The notes below the pieces were generated by a model. That model was not told the origin of the DNA and ran no database searches. It saw only the letters and a list, made by a program, of their open reading frames with translations. From the NCBI GenBank assembly GCA_020723485.1, contig DYIU01000004.1, positions 91,057 through 155,056 on the forward strand: DNA of 64,000 nucleotides, read 5' to 3'. The position numbers were made by a program, and so were the translations under genes. The stretch is from Acidimicrobium ferrooxidans. Its GTDB lineage: Bacteria > Actinomycetota > Geothermincolia > Fen-727 > Anoxymicrobiaceae. Below, piece after piece: positions 8,932-17,290 of this stretch. How positions within the stretch are numbered: the first letter of the stretch is position 1; the number at the start of each line of letters is the position of its first letter.

Positions 8932-9738
8932 CTAGTGCCCCTTCCAGGTCTTGAGCGCGGTGTTGAGACGGAGGACCTTGGACATCAGGTACTTCATGGA
9001 GTCGGTCATGAGCGCGTTCATTATCGGCGTGAACTTGACTATGAACGGCTCGTATATGGTCAGCGTGTTCTTCTGGTAGCCCCTGTAGATCTTGTCAGCC
9101 ATGACCTCGGGCTCGACCCACGGGGAGAGTATCGGCGGCTTGCACCCCTCGAACATGCCGGTGTTGACCATCGAGGGGCACACCGTCGTGAACTTGACAC
9201 CTGGCTTGCCGAGAATCCGCATCTCCCAGCGCAGGGTGTCCTGGAAGTGCTTCACCGCGGCCTTGCTGGCTGCGTAGTCCGCCGAGTACGGGACCGGCGT
9301 GACGGCCGCCGCGCTCGCGAGCGCTATCACGTGCCCGTCGTTGCGGGCTGCCATGTCGCTCAGGAACGCCTTGCACGTCCACATCTGGGAGATGAAATTG
9401 ATGTTGAGAGTCCTGAAGTTCGACTCGTCGTCCGACTCGATGAACGGGGCCGCCTTTACCACGCCCGCGTTGTTCATCAGCACGTCGACCGGGCCGACCT
9501 CGGCCTTGACCTTCTTCGCGGCCTCGTACACCCTCTCACGGTCCGAGACGTCGATGACCTCTGTGTAGACCTCGTAGCCCCTGCCGCGAAACTCCTCCGC
9601 CGTCTTCTCGAGTGCCTCCGCGTTGAAGTCCCAGAGGACGACCTTCGCCCCGTCCCGCGCGAACCTCTCGGCGACCAGCTTGCCCATCCCCATCGCGCCG
9701 CCGGTCACCAGGAACACCTTGCCGCGTACGTTCTTCAT
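8932..9738 (-). CDS. Short-chain dehydrogenase/reductase
   Basis: 268 residues. The Rossmann cofactor motif 'TGGAMGMG' is at about 12-19, 'NNAG' around residue 90, a serine in 'ALASAAA', and the catalytic 'YAASK'. Asp in 'VVLWDFNAEAL' after the second strand suggests an NAD(H) preference. The C-terminal part is long and hydrophobic ('PFIVKFTPIMNAL'), as in SDRs acting on lipid or steroid-like substrates. The start ATG is chosen because GAGGGGG lies upstream; a longer frame exists but is unlikely. No operon partner on this strand. Confidence 0.92.
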   Translation of the reverse strand: MKNVRGKVFLVTGGAMGMGKLVAERFARDGAKVVLWDFNAEALEKTAEEFRGRGYEVYTEVIDVSDRERVYEAAKKVKAEVGPVDVLMNNAGVVKAAPFIESDDESNFRTLNINFISQMWTCKAFLSDMAARNDGHVIALASAAAVTPVPYSADYAASKAAVKHFQDTLRWEMRILGKPGVKFTTVCPSMVNTGMFEGCKPPILSPWVEPEVMADKIYRGYQKNTLTIYEPFIVKFTPIMNALMTDSMKYLMSKVLRLNTALKTWKGH

Positions 9739-9888
9739 GAGTACCCCCTCATTCGCCCGACCGAACGCCCGCCCCGGGGCGCCGGAAACCTCGCAGAAAA
9801 GCCACGGTTGATTATATAACCCCGGCGGCAATCTCACCGACCCGCGGGGTCGCTCCGCCTGCCTGACTTCAGGAAGGATTCGAGATTG

Positions 9889-9894
9889 TATAAT
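9889..9894 (+). promoter_or_regulatory. Likely -10 box of the tRNA-Lys promoter
   Basis: A perfect TATAAT lies 40 bases before the tRNA-Lys 5' end in an unusually AT-rich patch. The -35 region is weak: GACTTC at 9865-9870 is the best match at 18-base spacing. Confidence 0.45.
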
Positions 9895-9934
9895 GAAAAA
9901 GACAGTGTTAAACTGCGCTTTGCTTTTGAGACAA

Positions 9935-10010
9935 GGGCCGTTAGCTCAGCAGGCAGAGCAGGGGACTCTTAATCCCAAGGTCGCAGGTTCGATTCCTGCA
10001 CGGCCCACCA
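9935..10010 (+). tRNA. tRNA-Lys (anticodon CTT)
   Basis: 76 bases including an encoded CCA. Acceptor arms GGGCCGT and ACGGCCC pair, the D arm is TAGCTCAGCAGGCAGAGCA, the anticodon loop CTCTTAA gives CTT, and the T arm is GCAGGTTCGATTCCTGC. Its 3' end is echoed twice in the next 240 bases, and the following 6 kb has unlike base composition, so it looks like an integration target. Confidence 0.96.
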
Positions 10011-10032
10011 CTCCAAACACCCACCACCCTAC

Positions 10033-10056
10033 CCGTGCAGGAATCGGACCTGCGAC
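10033..10056 (-). repeat. Inverted copy of the tRNA-Lys T arm and acceptor 3' strand
   Basis: Read on the minus strand, 24 bases match tRNA-Lys (GTCGCAGGT.CGATTCCTGC then ACGG) with one mismatch. It starts 23 bases after the tRNA ends, in the opposite orientation, so transcripts running through could fold the two together. Confidence 0.75.
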
Positions 10057-10072
10057 AGGGGGGCCTATGTCT

Positions 10073-10158
10073 TTCGCGGGGGGAAGGTCCCCCCGCGAAT
10101 CTCATATGGGGGGTGACAGCGAGCGCGAGCGAGCGCCCTCAGGGGGGCTTGCCCCCCT
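10073..10158. other. Two G/C-block hairpins between tRNA-Lys-derived repeats
   Basis: CGCGGGGGG (10075-10083) pairs with CCCCCCGCG (10089-10097) around a five-base loop, extendable to an 11-bp stem. AGGGGGGC and GCCCCCCT (10141-10158) form a second perfect stem around TT. The stretch 10011-10258 has no gene and no U-tract after either hairpin. Confidence 0.6.
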
Positions 10159-10218
10159 AGGGGGAGCGGAATCCTGACCAGCGACTCCCCAATCACATCC
10201 CCGGCAGGATGAAGCGAC

Positions 10219-10249
10219 GTCGCAGGTTAGGATTCCTACCCGGCCTACC
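10219..10249 (+). repeat. Direct degenerate copy of the tRNA-Lys 3' end (att-like)
   Basis: GTCGCAGGTTAGGATTCCTA followed by CCCGGCCTACC aligns with the tRNA-Lys 3' end (GTCGCAGGTTCGATTCCTGC then ACGGCCCACC) over 31 positions with about four differences. A directly repeated tRNA 3' end is what site-specific integration leaves, but this copy is only 210 bases away rather than at the far side of the island. Confidence 0.6.
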
Positions 10250-10258
10250 GGCAACACA

Positions 10259-10603
10259 TTAGGGGCGGATCTTCTTGTCTCCTTCCGAAGCTATCATCTC
10301 TCGGTATGCTTGTTCACGAAGTGAAGAACATTCTGATATCAATTGCGGAGGAGTTTTGGAACCGACGGAAATTCCCTTTTCGTGGTATTTCATCAACTCC
10401 TTGGCATTGCCAATAATGTCATCAAGGCATTGAATTATCACACGGTAGTCAGTAGTAGCCTTCATATCTCTGACTCTCTGGGCAATCGCATCTGTCCGTG
10501 GCACTATGTCAGCCTCAAGAGTTCTTTGGCAATGCATGCATACCCCGTTCTCGGTAGTTTTGACGAGAAATCCTTTCCTGCCACACCATAAACATTGACC
10601 CAT
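10259..10603 (-). CDS. Zinc-ribbon protein with helical C-terminus
   Basis: 114 residues. An N-terminal zinc ribbon has 'CLWCGRKG' and 'CMHCQRTL' (two CxxC pairs about 20 residues apart). A helical domain follows, beginning near 'RTDAIAQRVRDM' and containing 'YRVIIQCLDDIIGNAKELMKYHEKG'-like long helices with no known motif. ATG at 10603 is preferred because GAGGAG lies eight bases upstream; an in-frame GTG at 10612 is less likely. AT-richer than the flanking genome. Function unknown. It follows the K+ channel gene by 21 bases and may be cotranscribed. Confidence 0.65.
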   Translation of the reverse strand: MGQCLWCGRKGFLVKTTENGVCMHCQRTLEADIVPRTDAIAQRVRDMKATTDYRVIIQCLDDIIGNAKELMKYHEKGISVGSKTPPQLISECSSLREQAYREMIASEGDKKIRP

Positions 10604-10624
10604 ATGTCCCACTCCTCGTTGGCC

Positions 10625-11680
10625 CTAGAGTACAGTTGCTGGGTGTGATTCAGACATTATGAAGAGCGCGTCTCCAGTGGCAATATTCTGACCAACTGCA
10701 TTGGTCGTAATGGCGTCGCCCGACTCTAAGGCCAGTATGGTATAGCCAACCTTCCTTTGAAGATAAGCAACGGCCTCGCTGTATTCCATTCCTACAAGGT
10801 CTTCATCAACTGGGATCTTGTATACTTGATTACCGAAGCCTGCACTCATTAGGTCATCCACCACCGTTATGATCCCGTGGTGGAGAGCGGACCGTGCAAG
10901 AACGTTACCCATTAGCTGGCACGGCACCAGTATCTCGGTAACATGAGCACCCTCCAGATGTGAGACGTTCAGTGGGTCAAGAATTTCGGCAGCCATTTCT
11001 ATTTCGGGGTTCAGTTTCCTGATTGCCAGTGCAGATAGCACGGTCATGGCATCTATCTCATCGATCTCAGAGTGGTCAGAGTCAACAGCCATAAGAACAG
11101 CAACATGGGCTTTCTTGATATTTGCCTTCTCTAGGTCGTGAACGTTTATCGGACTGCCGTGAACAAAGAACACGTCATCGTCCTCGGTTGGCTTCTGCTC
11201 CTCATTGGCTAGCAACACAATGGGGACCCGAGCACCTTCCTGCTCAAGCTTTAGCTCATTAATCAAGTGAGGGCAGCGGCTGTTCCAGCCGCATATCACG
11301 ATGTGGTCATTGAACAGCGCAGGCTTCATTCCCTTCCCCTCTTTCAGCATCCTTTCAACCAGAACAGTCGCAATGGTTGCGGTAAACAGGCCTATAAATC
11401 CTATGCCGATAATTGAGGTGAATATCCCTAGAGCCTTTCCGCCGTTTGTCATCGGTGAGACATCTCCATAACCAACAGTAGTCATCGTTATAAAGGAAAG
11501 CCATATCGCGTCCCAATATGTCTTCACGTCTGGGTTGACCCTATGCTCGAAGCCCCAAGTGATTGCTGACCCAATGAGGATTACCGCAACAGAAACTAGG
11601 AACAAGCTGGGTAGGACTTGCCGGGTAAGTTTCAAACGAAGCTTCGAGATCCAATAGTAGAGGTTCTGAAATAAGCTCAA
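10625..11680 (-). CDS. Two-TM potassium channel with RCK (TrkA-N-type) regulatory region
   Basis: 351 residues. Two TM helices (about 22-43 and 82-108) flank a pore loop whose selectivity filter is 'TVGYGD' at 68-73. From about residue 125 the cytoplasmic part begins 'DHIVICGWNSR', the Rossmann start of an RCK/TrkA-N domain. A second alpha/beta half follows ('YKIPVDEDLVGMEYSEAV'), resembling TrkA-C. Such MthK/Kch-type channels gate K+ flow in response to ligand binding at the RCK domain. TTG start with only a weak AGAGAG. AT-richer than the surrounding genome. Confidence 0.92.
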   Translation of the reverse strand: MSLFQNLYYWISKLRLKLTRQVLPSLFLVSVAVILIGSAITWGFEHRVNPDVKTYWDAIWLSFITMTTVGYGDVSPMTNGGKALGIFTSIIGIGFIGLFTATIATVLVERMLKEGKGMKPALFNDHIVICGWNSRCPHLINELKLEQEGARVPIVLLANEEQKPTEDDDVFFVHGSPINVHDLEKANIKKAHVAVLMAVDSDHSEIDEIDAMTVLSALAIRKLNPEIEMAAEILDPLNVSHLEGAHVTEILVPCQLMGNVLARSALHHGIITVVDDLMSAGFGNQVYKIPVDEDLVGMEYSEAVAYLQRKVGYTILALESGDAITTNAVGQNIATGDALFIMSESHPATVL

Positions 11681-11730
11681 AGCGGACTCTCTTTCAAGGA
11701 CTCCCTTGGCTTGGCTCCCAATTAGACCAT

Positions 11731-13272
11731 CTAAGGCAGAGGTGGATTACAGATAGCGCAAGGATGATAACCTGCATTCACAGCTTCCTGAGCATTGGCA
11801 AAATATCTCAGGTTCTGCGGCAGGATGTTTTGTGCCGCTGAGCAACTCGGCCAGTGGTAGACGTTGCTATTCTTTGAGCCCACGAACGGTCCTTGGGTCG
11901 GCGTAGGGGTGGGTGGCGGAGGCAGGTTGGGTCCCTTCCCCGCATAATCGAAGTACATAGGGCGTTCTACTACAAGCCCCAAAGCCGAGGTGATTATCGT
12001 GCTGAAGTCACAATCAGGCCCTACAGCAAGGTTTGAATCAATCGTAACCCTGGAGTTCGCGGCTACTGGTACAATCTTCTGAACTTGACCCCCACCCTGC
12101 TTTGAAAAAACGACAGTGGCATCAACGGCTAGGTTGTTTGGATTTTGAATCGTGAGCCATGTTTCAAACCCGCCCCTGCTACAACCTTCAGCGAACAACC
12201 AGGTGGTCTGGGGCGTCGTAGCACCGAACGAATCGGAGCCTCCATCCCACTTGTCCCGGTAGAAGAAGTACACAGAGCGCTCGGCGGCGACCGCCACATT
12301 GCTACGCACCCAGATGCTCACGTCCTGCCCACTTCCCACATCCGAGGCCACACTAACCGTCTTTCGAGAAGTGGCTAGCATTGGGTACTTCTTCTCCACG
12401 TTCTGCCCAGAAGCGAGGCGGTAAGTGACTTCAACAGCGGCCGGTTCTGAATTTGGGTTCTGGATAGTGAGCCAAGTATCAAAACCGGACCGCGTGCAGC
12501 CCTCGCCAAAGTACCAGTCCAGCGAGAGGGTATTCGTGCCGACGGCGTTATGCCCACCGTCCCACTTGCCCTGGTAGTTAAAGTACATGGGACGCTCAGC
12601 CACAACCTTATCGTTAGTGGTCACCCCCACTATCTTGACCGAGATGTTCTTGTTGTCCCCTATGAACGATCTCACGTTGCGTGTGAATCTCTTGTTCGAT
12701 GCAATTGAGATCCTCTCAGACGCTACTTCACCAGTTTCTGACATGTACTGAATATCTTCCGTCACTGTCGTGTCACTGGGATTGAGCAGGCATACCCATT
12801 CGTCGAAACCTGGCTGTGTACAGCCCTCCGCAAAATACCAGGTTTGCTGAGTCTGCCCGACGCCCATAGCTACATGCCCACCTGTGCGTCCATTACTGTC
12901 AAAGTAGACCGACCGCTCAACCACAACCGGACTACTGCAGGTCACCCTACAGCCAACATCGTGCTCGCCATAAAACGCCTCGTTCACATAGACAGTGGTG
13001 CGGGAATATGGGTCTACAGTTGTGTTCCGGCCCTGCACTGTTCCGTCCTCAAAGAAGTAGCTGATGGAAGGACTTAGTGTGCTTGCCCCTGGGTTATAGA
13101 TACATAGATAAGTGTTATAACCAGCCCTGGTACACCCCTCGGCAAAATACCACGAGGTCTTACCCTGAGATGTACCCATGACAACATGACCGCCATCCCA
13201 CGAAGCCTCAGCTAATGGGGCCGACAAGAGTAGAAGCAGGATTACAATGACCAGCGTAAGGGTCTTCTTCAT
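11731..13272 (-). CDS. Secreted protein with tandem ~95-residue repeats and C-terminal Ada-like metal-binding domain
   Basis: 513 residues. A signal peptide (residues 1-23, cleavage near 'APLAEA') is followed by repeated units of about 95 residues, each starting 'WYFAEGCTR.G(Y/F)', then 'IQNPN' or similar, and ending 'V(V/A)ER(S/P)(V/M)YF'. The same unit occurs in the proteins at 22507, 36556 and 49023. A Pro/Thr linker leads to a C-terminal module with 'VYHWPSCSAAQNI' and 'AGYHPCAICNP', the pattern of the small Ada/nuclease-type zinc domain. ATG with GGGGGAAG upstream. Probably a cell-surface or adhesive protein. Its AT-rich codons fit the island. Confidence 0.8.
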   Translation of the reverse strand: MKKTLTLVIVILLLLLSAPLAEASWDGGHVVMGTSQGKTSWYFAEGCTRAGYNTYLCIYNPGASTLSPSISYFFEDGTVQGRNTTVDPYSRTTVYVNEAFYGEHDVGCRVTCSSPVVVERSVYFDSNGRTGGHVAMGVGQTQQTWYFAEGCTQPGFDEWVCLLNPSDTTVTEDIQYMSETGEVASERISIASNKRFTRNVRSFIGDNKNISVKIVGVTTNDKVVAERPMYFNYQGKWDGGHNAVGTNTLSLDWYFGEGCTRSGFDTWLTIQNPNSEPAAVEVTYRLASGQNVEKKYPMLATSRKTVSVASDVGSGQDVSIWVRSNVAVAAERSVYFFYRDKWDGGSDSFGATTPQTTWLFAEGCSRGGFETWLTIQNPNNLAVDATVVFSKQGGGQVQKIVPVAANSRVTIDSNLAVGPDCDFSTIITSALGLVVERPMYFDYAGKGPNLPPPPTPTPTQGPFVGSKNSNVYHWPSCSAAQNILPQNLRYFANAQEAVNAGYHPCAICNPPLP

Positions 13273-13443
13273 GACTTCCCCCTATTTGCCATCTCCTCAT
13301 TCTCGGTGCCACATCGAGGATGAGATAATTGTGCTGCCCCCTGGATTGCTTGCCGCTTGCCTCAAAGATTTTATCACTAGGGCTCACTGAGAAGACCCGC
13401 AAGAGCCAGATGAAGCAAGGCAACGGCAGAATTTGGCAAGCTG

Positions 13444-14523
13444 CTACTTAGAACCGGGCCCGGGAGACAGAGCGTCCAACTTCTCCTTGACGTCCTTGAA
13501 GTTGAAGTCCTCCGCAAGAATGGCTTGATACTGCTTTATAGCCATAGCTCTCTTGCCATCTTGCTCATAAGTCATCGCCATCAGATATCTTGCCTCATGA
13601 ATTAGGTCGGGATCACGGTCCTTCTTCTTTGAAACCGCTTTCTTAAGCACTTCTCTAGTGGCCTCTAGGTATCCCTTTCGTGCCATGGCCTGACCAAGGT
13701 AGAACATAATCGCTAGAGTAACGTTGTCGGTGTTTTCCGTTCCCTGGGCCAGTTCGATGATTTCGTCATCACGCTCAAGGTCGTTAAGAAGTTCCAGAAT
13801 TGAGACTTTCACCAGATTATCCGTATAACCACGGCCCATAGCGTGCTTCAGAAGGTCGATAGCATGTTCGGGGAAGCCCTGCTCTTGATAAACCTCTGCA
13901 AGTAACATATATGCTGTTCGCGTATCTGTTTCCAAAGTCCCTTTGATGTTTCCGGTAATTGGTACAACCAGGGATATGGTGCCGCTTCCAAGATATTTTT
14001 CTATGTACGGGTAAGAAACGTCACCGCCATGGACTATCTTCTCGAAGTACGTTCTTGCTGTGTTGGCGTCATCTGCCTTACATAGAAGAATTCCCGCAAT
14101 AAGGTATGCATCGTAACACTCCGGGTTGGCCCTGATTGCATCGTACAGGTGTGATAAACACCTGCTCTCATCGCCCTTTATTAGGCTCTGGCACCCGGTG
14201 ATGAACGACTTCTCGTCAGGTCGCTTGATTGCCTTAGCGATTGCTCCCATCTGCATTATCGGAGGGGTCGAGTGAGCGGGCGACGATTGTGGTGGAATCG
14301 CTTTCTTTCCGGCAGGAGGTCTTCCAGTTGTGCCGCTCTTCTGCGGGTAGCGCTTTTCATACCTTACGCCCGTACCAGGAATACCAACGGAGGTACGCGC
14401 CCCTCTTGGCCCAATACTCGCCTTGGCTCCCTTAGGGCCAGCGCTCAGGCCAAAACCGCTCTTGCTGATGTTCACGTTTAAGCCAGGAGCGATCTTTATC
14501 CTGCGTTGCAGCCGGAAGCCCAT
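13444..14523 (-). CDS. DUF4236 domain plus TPR-repeat protein
   Basis: 359 residues. The first 60 match the DUF4236 pattern ('MGFRLQRRIKIAPGLNVNIS', then 'GPRGARTSVGIPGTGVRYEK'), a glycine-rich beta motif of unknown function. After a low-complexity linker, residues 100-355 form TPR-like helix pairs ('DAIRANPECYDAYLIAGILL', 'AYMLLAEVYQEQGFPEHAID'), suggesting a protein-binding scaffold. ATG with GAGG upstream. AT-rich like its neighbours. DUF4236 with TPR is a common arrangement in bacterial accessory genes. Confidence 0.8.
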   Translation of the reverse strand: MGFRLQRRIKIAPGLNVNISKSGFGLSAGPKGAKASIGPRGARTSVGIPGTGVRYEKRYPQKSGTTGRPPAGKKAIPPQSSPAHSTPPIMQMGAIAKAIKRPDEKSFITGCQSLIKGDESRCLSHLYDAIRANPECYDAYLIAGILLCKADDANTARTYFEKIVHGGDVSYPYIEKYLGSGTISLVVPITGNIKGTLETDTRTAYMLLAEVYQEQGFPEHAIDLLKHAMGRGYTDNLVKVSILELLNDLERDDEIIELAQGTENTDNVTLAIMFYLGQAMARKGYLEATREVLKKAVSKKKDRDPDLIHEARYLMAMTYEQDGKRAMAIKQYQAILAEDFNFKDVKEKLDALSPGPGSK

Positions 14524-14747
14524 TGCATTACCTCACTCTAATCAGTGCCGCACATCGTTGGTTCTGAAGTTGTATCTCGCCACGATAAGCGCCCGGAGTG
14601 TCCAGACCCATTTGCACTCTCTCTGCGGGCTCAGCGCCTACGAATCTCGCCATTACTAGCGGATTCTTTACGCCACAGTAAAGACAGAAGGAATCAGACT
14701 TATTGTATTCTATGCACATTTGTAGCAGAACATTCTCGCTCCCAGTT

Positions 14748-15842
14748 CTACTGAACTACATCGATATACTTGGCCTCGACCAGCGGAAGTGTTATCTCGT
14801 AGTTTGCCTGTGACGTGTAGGTATGACTGCCTTTAACTGTCCCATATACAGTAATGATATTGTCCTCCACTGCCGGGGTTGTGCCTGCGTAGGTGACGTA
14901 TATCGTGTCAGTCCAGATGTCATATCCCATGTTCGTGATATCCATGCGTATATCTGTGGTTCCGCCACTCTCCATAGCCTGAACCACCTTGCCAGTGTAT
15001 TTGCACCGTGTGCCCGCAAATGAATCTGGATTCTTCTCCAGGTTAGCAAACGGCGGGCCGGCTGGACTGACTGCTTTGTAAGTCTCGGGGCTTAACACAC
15101 CTGTGACCGATAGGGCCTTACTGTAGTGCTTGCCCGAAGGGTCAGTAATATCAAAAGGTAGCGTATTTGGACCTTCATTGATATTGACCAAAGTTTCGAA
15201 CTGCTTCGTGTTGGGATCAGGGGATATGGGTTGTCCATTCAGTGTAACGGTACATTCAACTTTCACGGTCCCCCGCACAACCGCCGCTCCAGCGTTTACC
15301 TGCTGCCCGTTAACAATCTCCGTGGAAATGAAATCGTCACCGCTTCTCTGAAACTCGTATCCTTCCTCCTTGGCAGTCTCCACCTTCATCTGGGTTGTGC
15401 TGGTTTCAGTCGATTGGTCGTTGTCCGTCACTGTCGCCGCGATAACCGCGATCACGATGATGATGACTAGAACCGCAGCACCGGCACCGACCACCAGAGC
15501 CCGACCTTTGGTAGAAAGGTTACTCCAGAACTCAGTTGCGTTTGGGTGATGCTTTCCACCCGACGGTGTGGCATTCTTCTGAAGATCTACAGTCGATGCA
15601 GCCGGCGGTGATGTTGAATCAAGCGGAGGAGTTGGCTGAGTTTGCTTGGACCGCTTTGGAGGCGGGGGCGGAGGTGGCGGCCCAAGCTTGCTCGGCGGTG
15701 GAGGCGGGAGTGGTGGTGGTTCTGTCTTCATACTATCCGATGTTGCTTCAATGGGGTTGCCTTCATATGGGTTCTTTGTGCCACATTTGTTGCAGTGCAA
15801 CCAAGAGTCGTCGTATTCATTGCCGCATTTGGGACAAAACAT
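14748..15842 (-). CDS. Zinc-ribbon / proline-rich / TM / OB-fold-like envelope protein
   Basis: 364 residues. The N-terminal zinc ribbon is 'CPKCGNEYDD' plus 'CNKCGTKNP'. A cytoplasmic proline-rich stretch (about 43-85) with runs of 6-8 Pro follows, then one TM helix (about 117-141, 'LVVGAGAAVLVIIIVIAVIA') and an extracytoplasmic part. The final 100 residues ('FAGTRCKYTGKVV', 'VEDNIITVYGTVKG') look like the OB-type tRNA_anti-like fold found in many exported proteins. The start is placed at the zinc ribbon; the longer frame upstream has no family features. Role unknown; the layout resembles a sensor anchored across the membrane. Confidence 0.75.
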   Translation of the reverse strand: MFCPKCGNEYDDSWLHCNKCGTKNPYEGNPIEATSDSMKTEPPPLPPPPPSKLGPPPPPPPPKRSKQTQPTPPLDSTSPPAASTVDLQKNATPSGGKHHPNATEFWSNLSTKGRALVVGAGAAVLVIIIVIAVIAATVTDNDQSTETSTTQMKVETAKEEGYEFQRSGDDFISTEIVNGQQVNAGAAVVRGTVKVECTVTLNGQPISPDPNTKQFETLVNINEGPNTLPFDITDPSGKHYSKALSVTGVLSPETYKAVSPAGPPFANLEKNPDSFAGTRCKYTGKVVQAMESGGTTDIRMDITNMGYDIWTDTIYVTYAGTTPAVEDNIITVYGTVKGSHTYTSQANYEITLPLVEAKYIDVVQ

Positions 15843-16200
15843 GCCGCACCACTCCCATTGTTGAATTGCCAACAATATTTTACCACCCACCCAGGACATA
15901 CGAAGAAGCGAGTGGTCGCGCGCGTGTATTCTCTGGGGAGTCTTTTGCCTTAGGCCGGGGCAATATTTGACTTGAAGAAGCATGATTTCGGCCAATAAAC
16001 TTACTGAACGGTAAGTAACAAAGCGGTCACGACGGCATTTCCAACTCTGTTCGACTTCCGGGCTCGCCCTGGTGAAGAGGACAAGGGCAGACACCCCGGT
16101 ACCTCTCCAGGATGGAGGAATCCCGAGCCATCACCAGAACAAGAACCGCAGGGCATGAAGTGTTTGGTACTCAACACCTTCTTCGTCTGGAAGGAGCGGG
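15843..16200. other. 358-base gene-free interval between island and CDF gene
   Basis: I see no credible gene, tRNA or strong hairpin here. Composition returns from AT-rich to GC-rich across it, so it probably holds the right edge of the low-G+C region. The last bases (AAGGAGCGG) are the ribosome-binding site of the CDF gene. Confidence 0.5.
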
Positions 16201-17175
16201 GTGCAGGGTCACGGCGCACCAACAAATGTCAGAGCTCTCAAGATAAGCGCGGTACTCATACTCGCCTATTTTGTGGCTGAGATCACCATCGCGATAATCA
16301 ACGGGAGCCTCGCCCTGTTCGCCGACGCCGCGCATGAGCTCTCCACCGCCGTCGCCATAACGATATCCCTGGTTGCGATAAGGATTGCCGCCAGCGAGCC
16401 TACGCCGAAGCGCACATACGGGTTCCTAAGAGTCGAGACGATGGCCGCCCTGTTGAACGGGATTATCTTGCTCGGGATGGCGGTCTTTATAATTGTGAGA
16501 GGCGTGGACAGGATCATCGACCCGGTGGAGGTCAACGCCCTCCCGATGTACATCATGGCGTTCGGGGGAATCGGGCTCGAGATAGCTTCCCTCGTCCTCA
16601 TGTATCGCGGGCAGAAAGAGAGCTTGAACATACGGGGGTCCTTCTGGCACGTGATGAACGCCTTTCTGGGAAGCCTCGCCGTCATAATAGCGGCGGCCTT
16701 CATCTCGTTCGGCAAGATCTACTCGGCTGACGCGTGGGCCGGAATCGTGTTCGCGGTAGTCCTCATATGGGCGGCGTTCGGGATAATCCGAGACGCCTTC
16801 AACATCCTGGTCGACGCGACGCCCAAGGACATAGACCTCGTGGCTGTGGACAACGACCTGTCCGGCATTCGCGGTGTCCTCGGCGTACACCATATCCACG
16901 TCAGGACGATCAGCGGGAACATAAGGACCTTCAGCGCGCACATTGTTGTAGAAGACATGAAGGAGTCAGAGCGCATCCTGACCGAAGCCAAGAAGATACT
17001 CGACACGGAGTACAAGTTCTCGCTTTCGACTGTCCAGATCGAAAACCAGGAGCTGCGCGAGTCGGACCCGGGAGAACTGGAGTTCAAGGCCAGGCGAGAG
17101 CAGATGACATCCCCACACCCGGTTGAATACGCCTCAGGAGACGGCAACGCACACAGCAAGCGTCGAAAGCACTAA
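16201..17175 (+). CDS. Cation-diffusion-facilitator-family membrane protein with altered metal site
   Basis: 324 residues, six TM helices and a cytoplasmic C-terminal domain: the CDF fold ('NGSLALFADAAHE', 'YGFLRVETMAALLN', 'HHIHVRTI'). Family members exchange Zn2+ or similar ions for protons using HxxxD or DxxxD pairs in TM2 and TM5. Here TM2 reads H45-E-L-S-T49 and TM5 H150-V-M-N-A154, so both aspartates are replaced. The histidines, overall length and C-terminal domain are kept, so this is not a decayed gene. It may carry another ion or act as a regulatory partner. GTG start with AAGGAGCGG. Confidence 0.88.
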   Translation: MQGHGAPTNVRALKISAVLILAYFVAEITIAIINGSLALFADAAHELSTAVAITISLVAIRIAASEPTPKRTYGFLRVETMAALLNGIILLGMAVFIIVRGVDRIIDPVEVNALPMYIMAFGGIGLEIASLVLMYRGQKESLNIRGSFWHVMNAFLGSLAVIIAAAFISFGKIYSADAWAGIVFAVVLIWAAFGIIRDAFNILVDATPKDIDLVAVDNDLSGIRGVLGVHHIHVRTISGNIRTFSAHIVVEDMKESERILTEAKKILDTEYKFSLSTVQIENQELRESDPGELEFKARREQMTSPHPVEYASGDGNAHSKRRKH

Positions 17176-17290
17176 AGGGGCTGTACCTCGCAGGGTCTTC
17201 CACCTATCCGGGGGGGGCGGCATCCCGTCGGTCGCGGCCTCCGGCGATCTGTCCCCTGCGGATACTGAGTTCAGTAATGACTGAGGGGTA

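Larger units (their letters stand above)
10011..16200. mobile_element. Candidate genomic island next to tRNA-Lys
   Basis: Between tRNA-Lys and the CDF transporter, base composition drops sharply: hand counts of the 60-base lines at 10681 and 13501 give about 52% and 47% G+C. The five convincing genes are all on the minus strand and are accessory in type (zinc-ribbon proteins, a K+ channel, a DUF4236/TPR protein, a secreted repeat protein). Copies of the tRNA 3' end lie at the left edge. No integrase is visible and the right boundary is not defined by a repeat, so the limits are approximate. Inference from composition and tRNA context. Confidence 0.5.

Noticed and set aside
11731-13272. Secreted repeat protein as part of a known S-layer family
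   Set aside because: No S-layer homology domain or sortase motif seen; the repeat unit is shared with three other genes and left as an undefined surface module.
14528-14719. 63-codon minus-strand frame with 'FCLYCGVKNP'
   Set aside because: Contains only half of a zinc ribbon, no ribosome-binding site seen, and sits in a 224-base gap. It could be a remnant, but I cannot support a gene.
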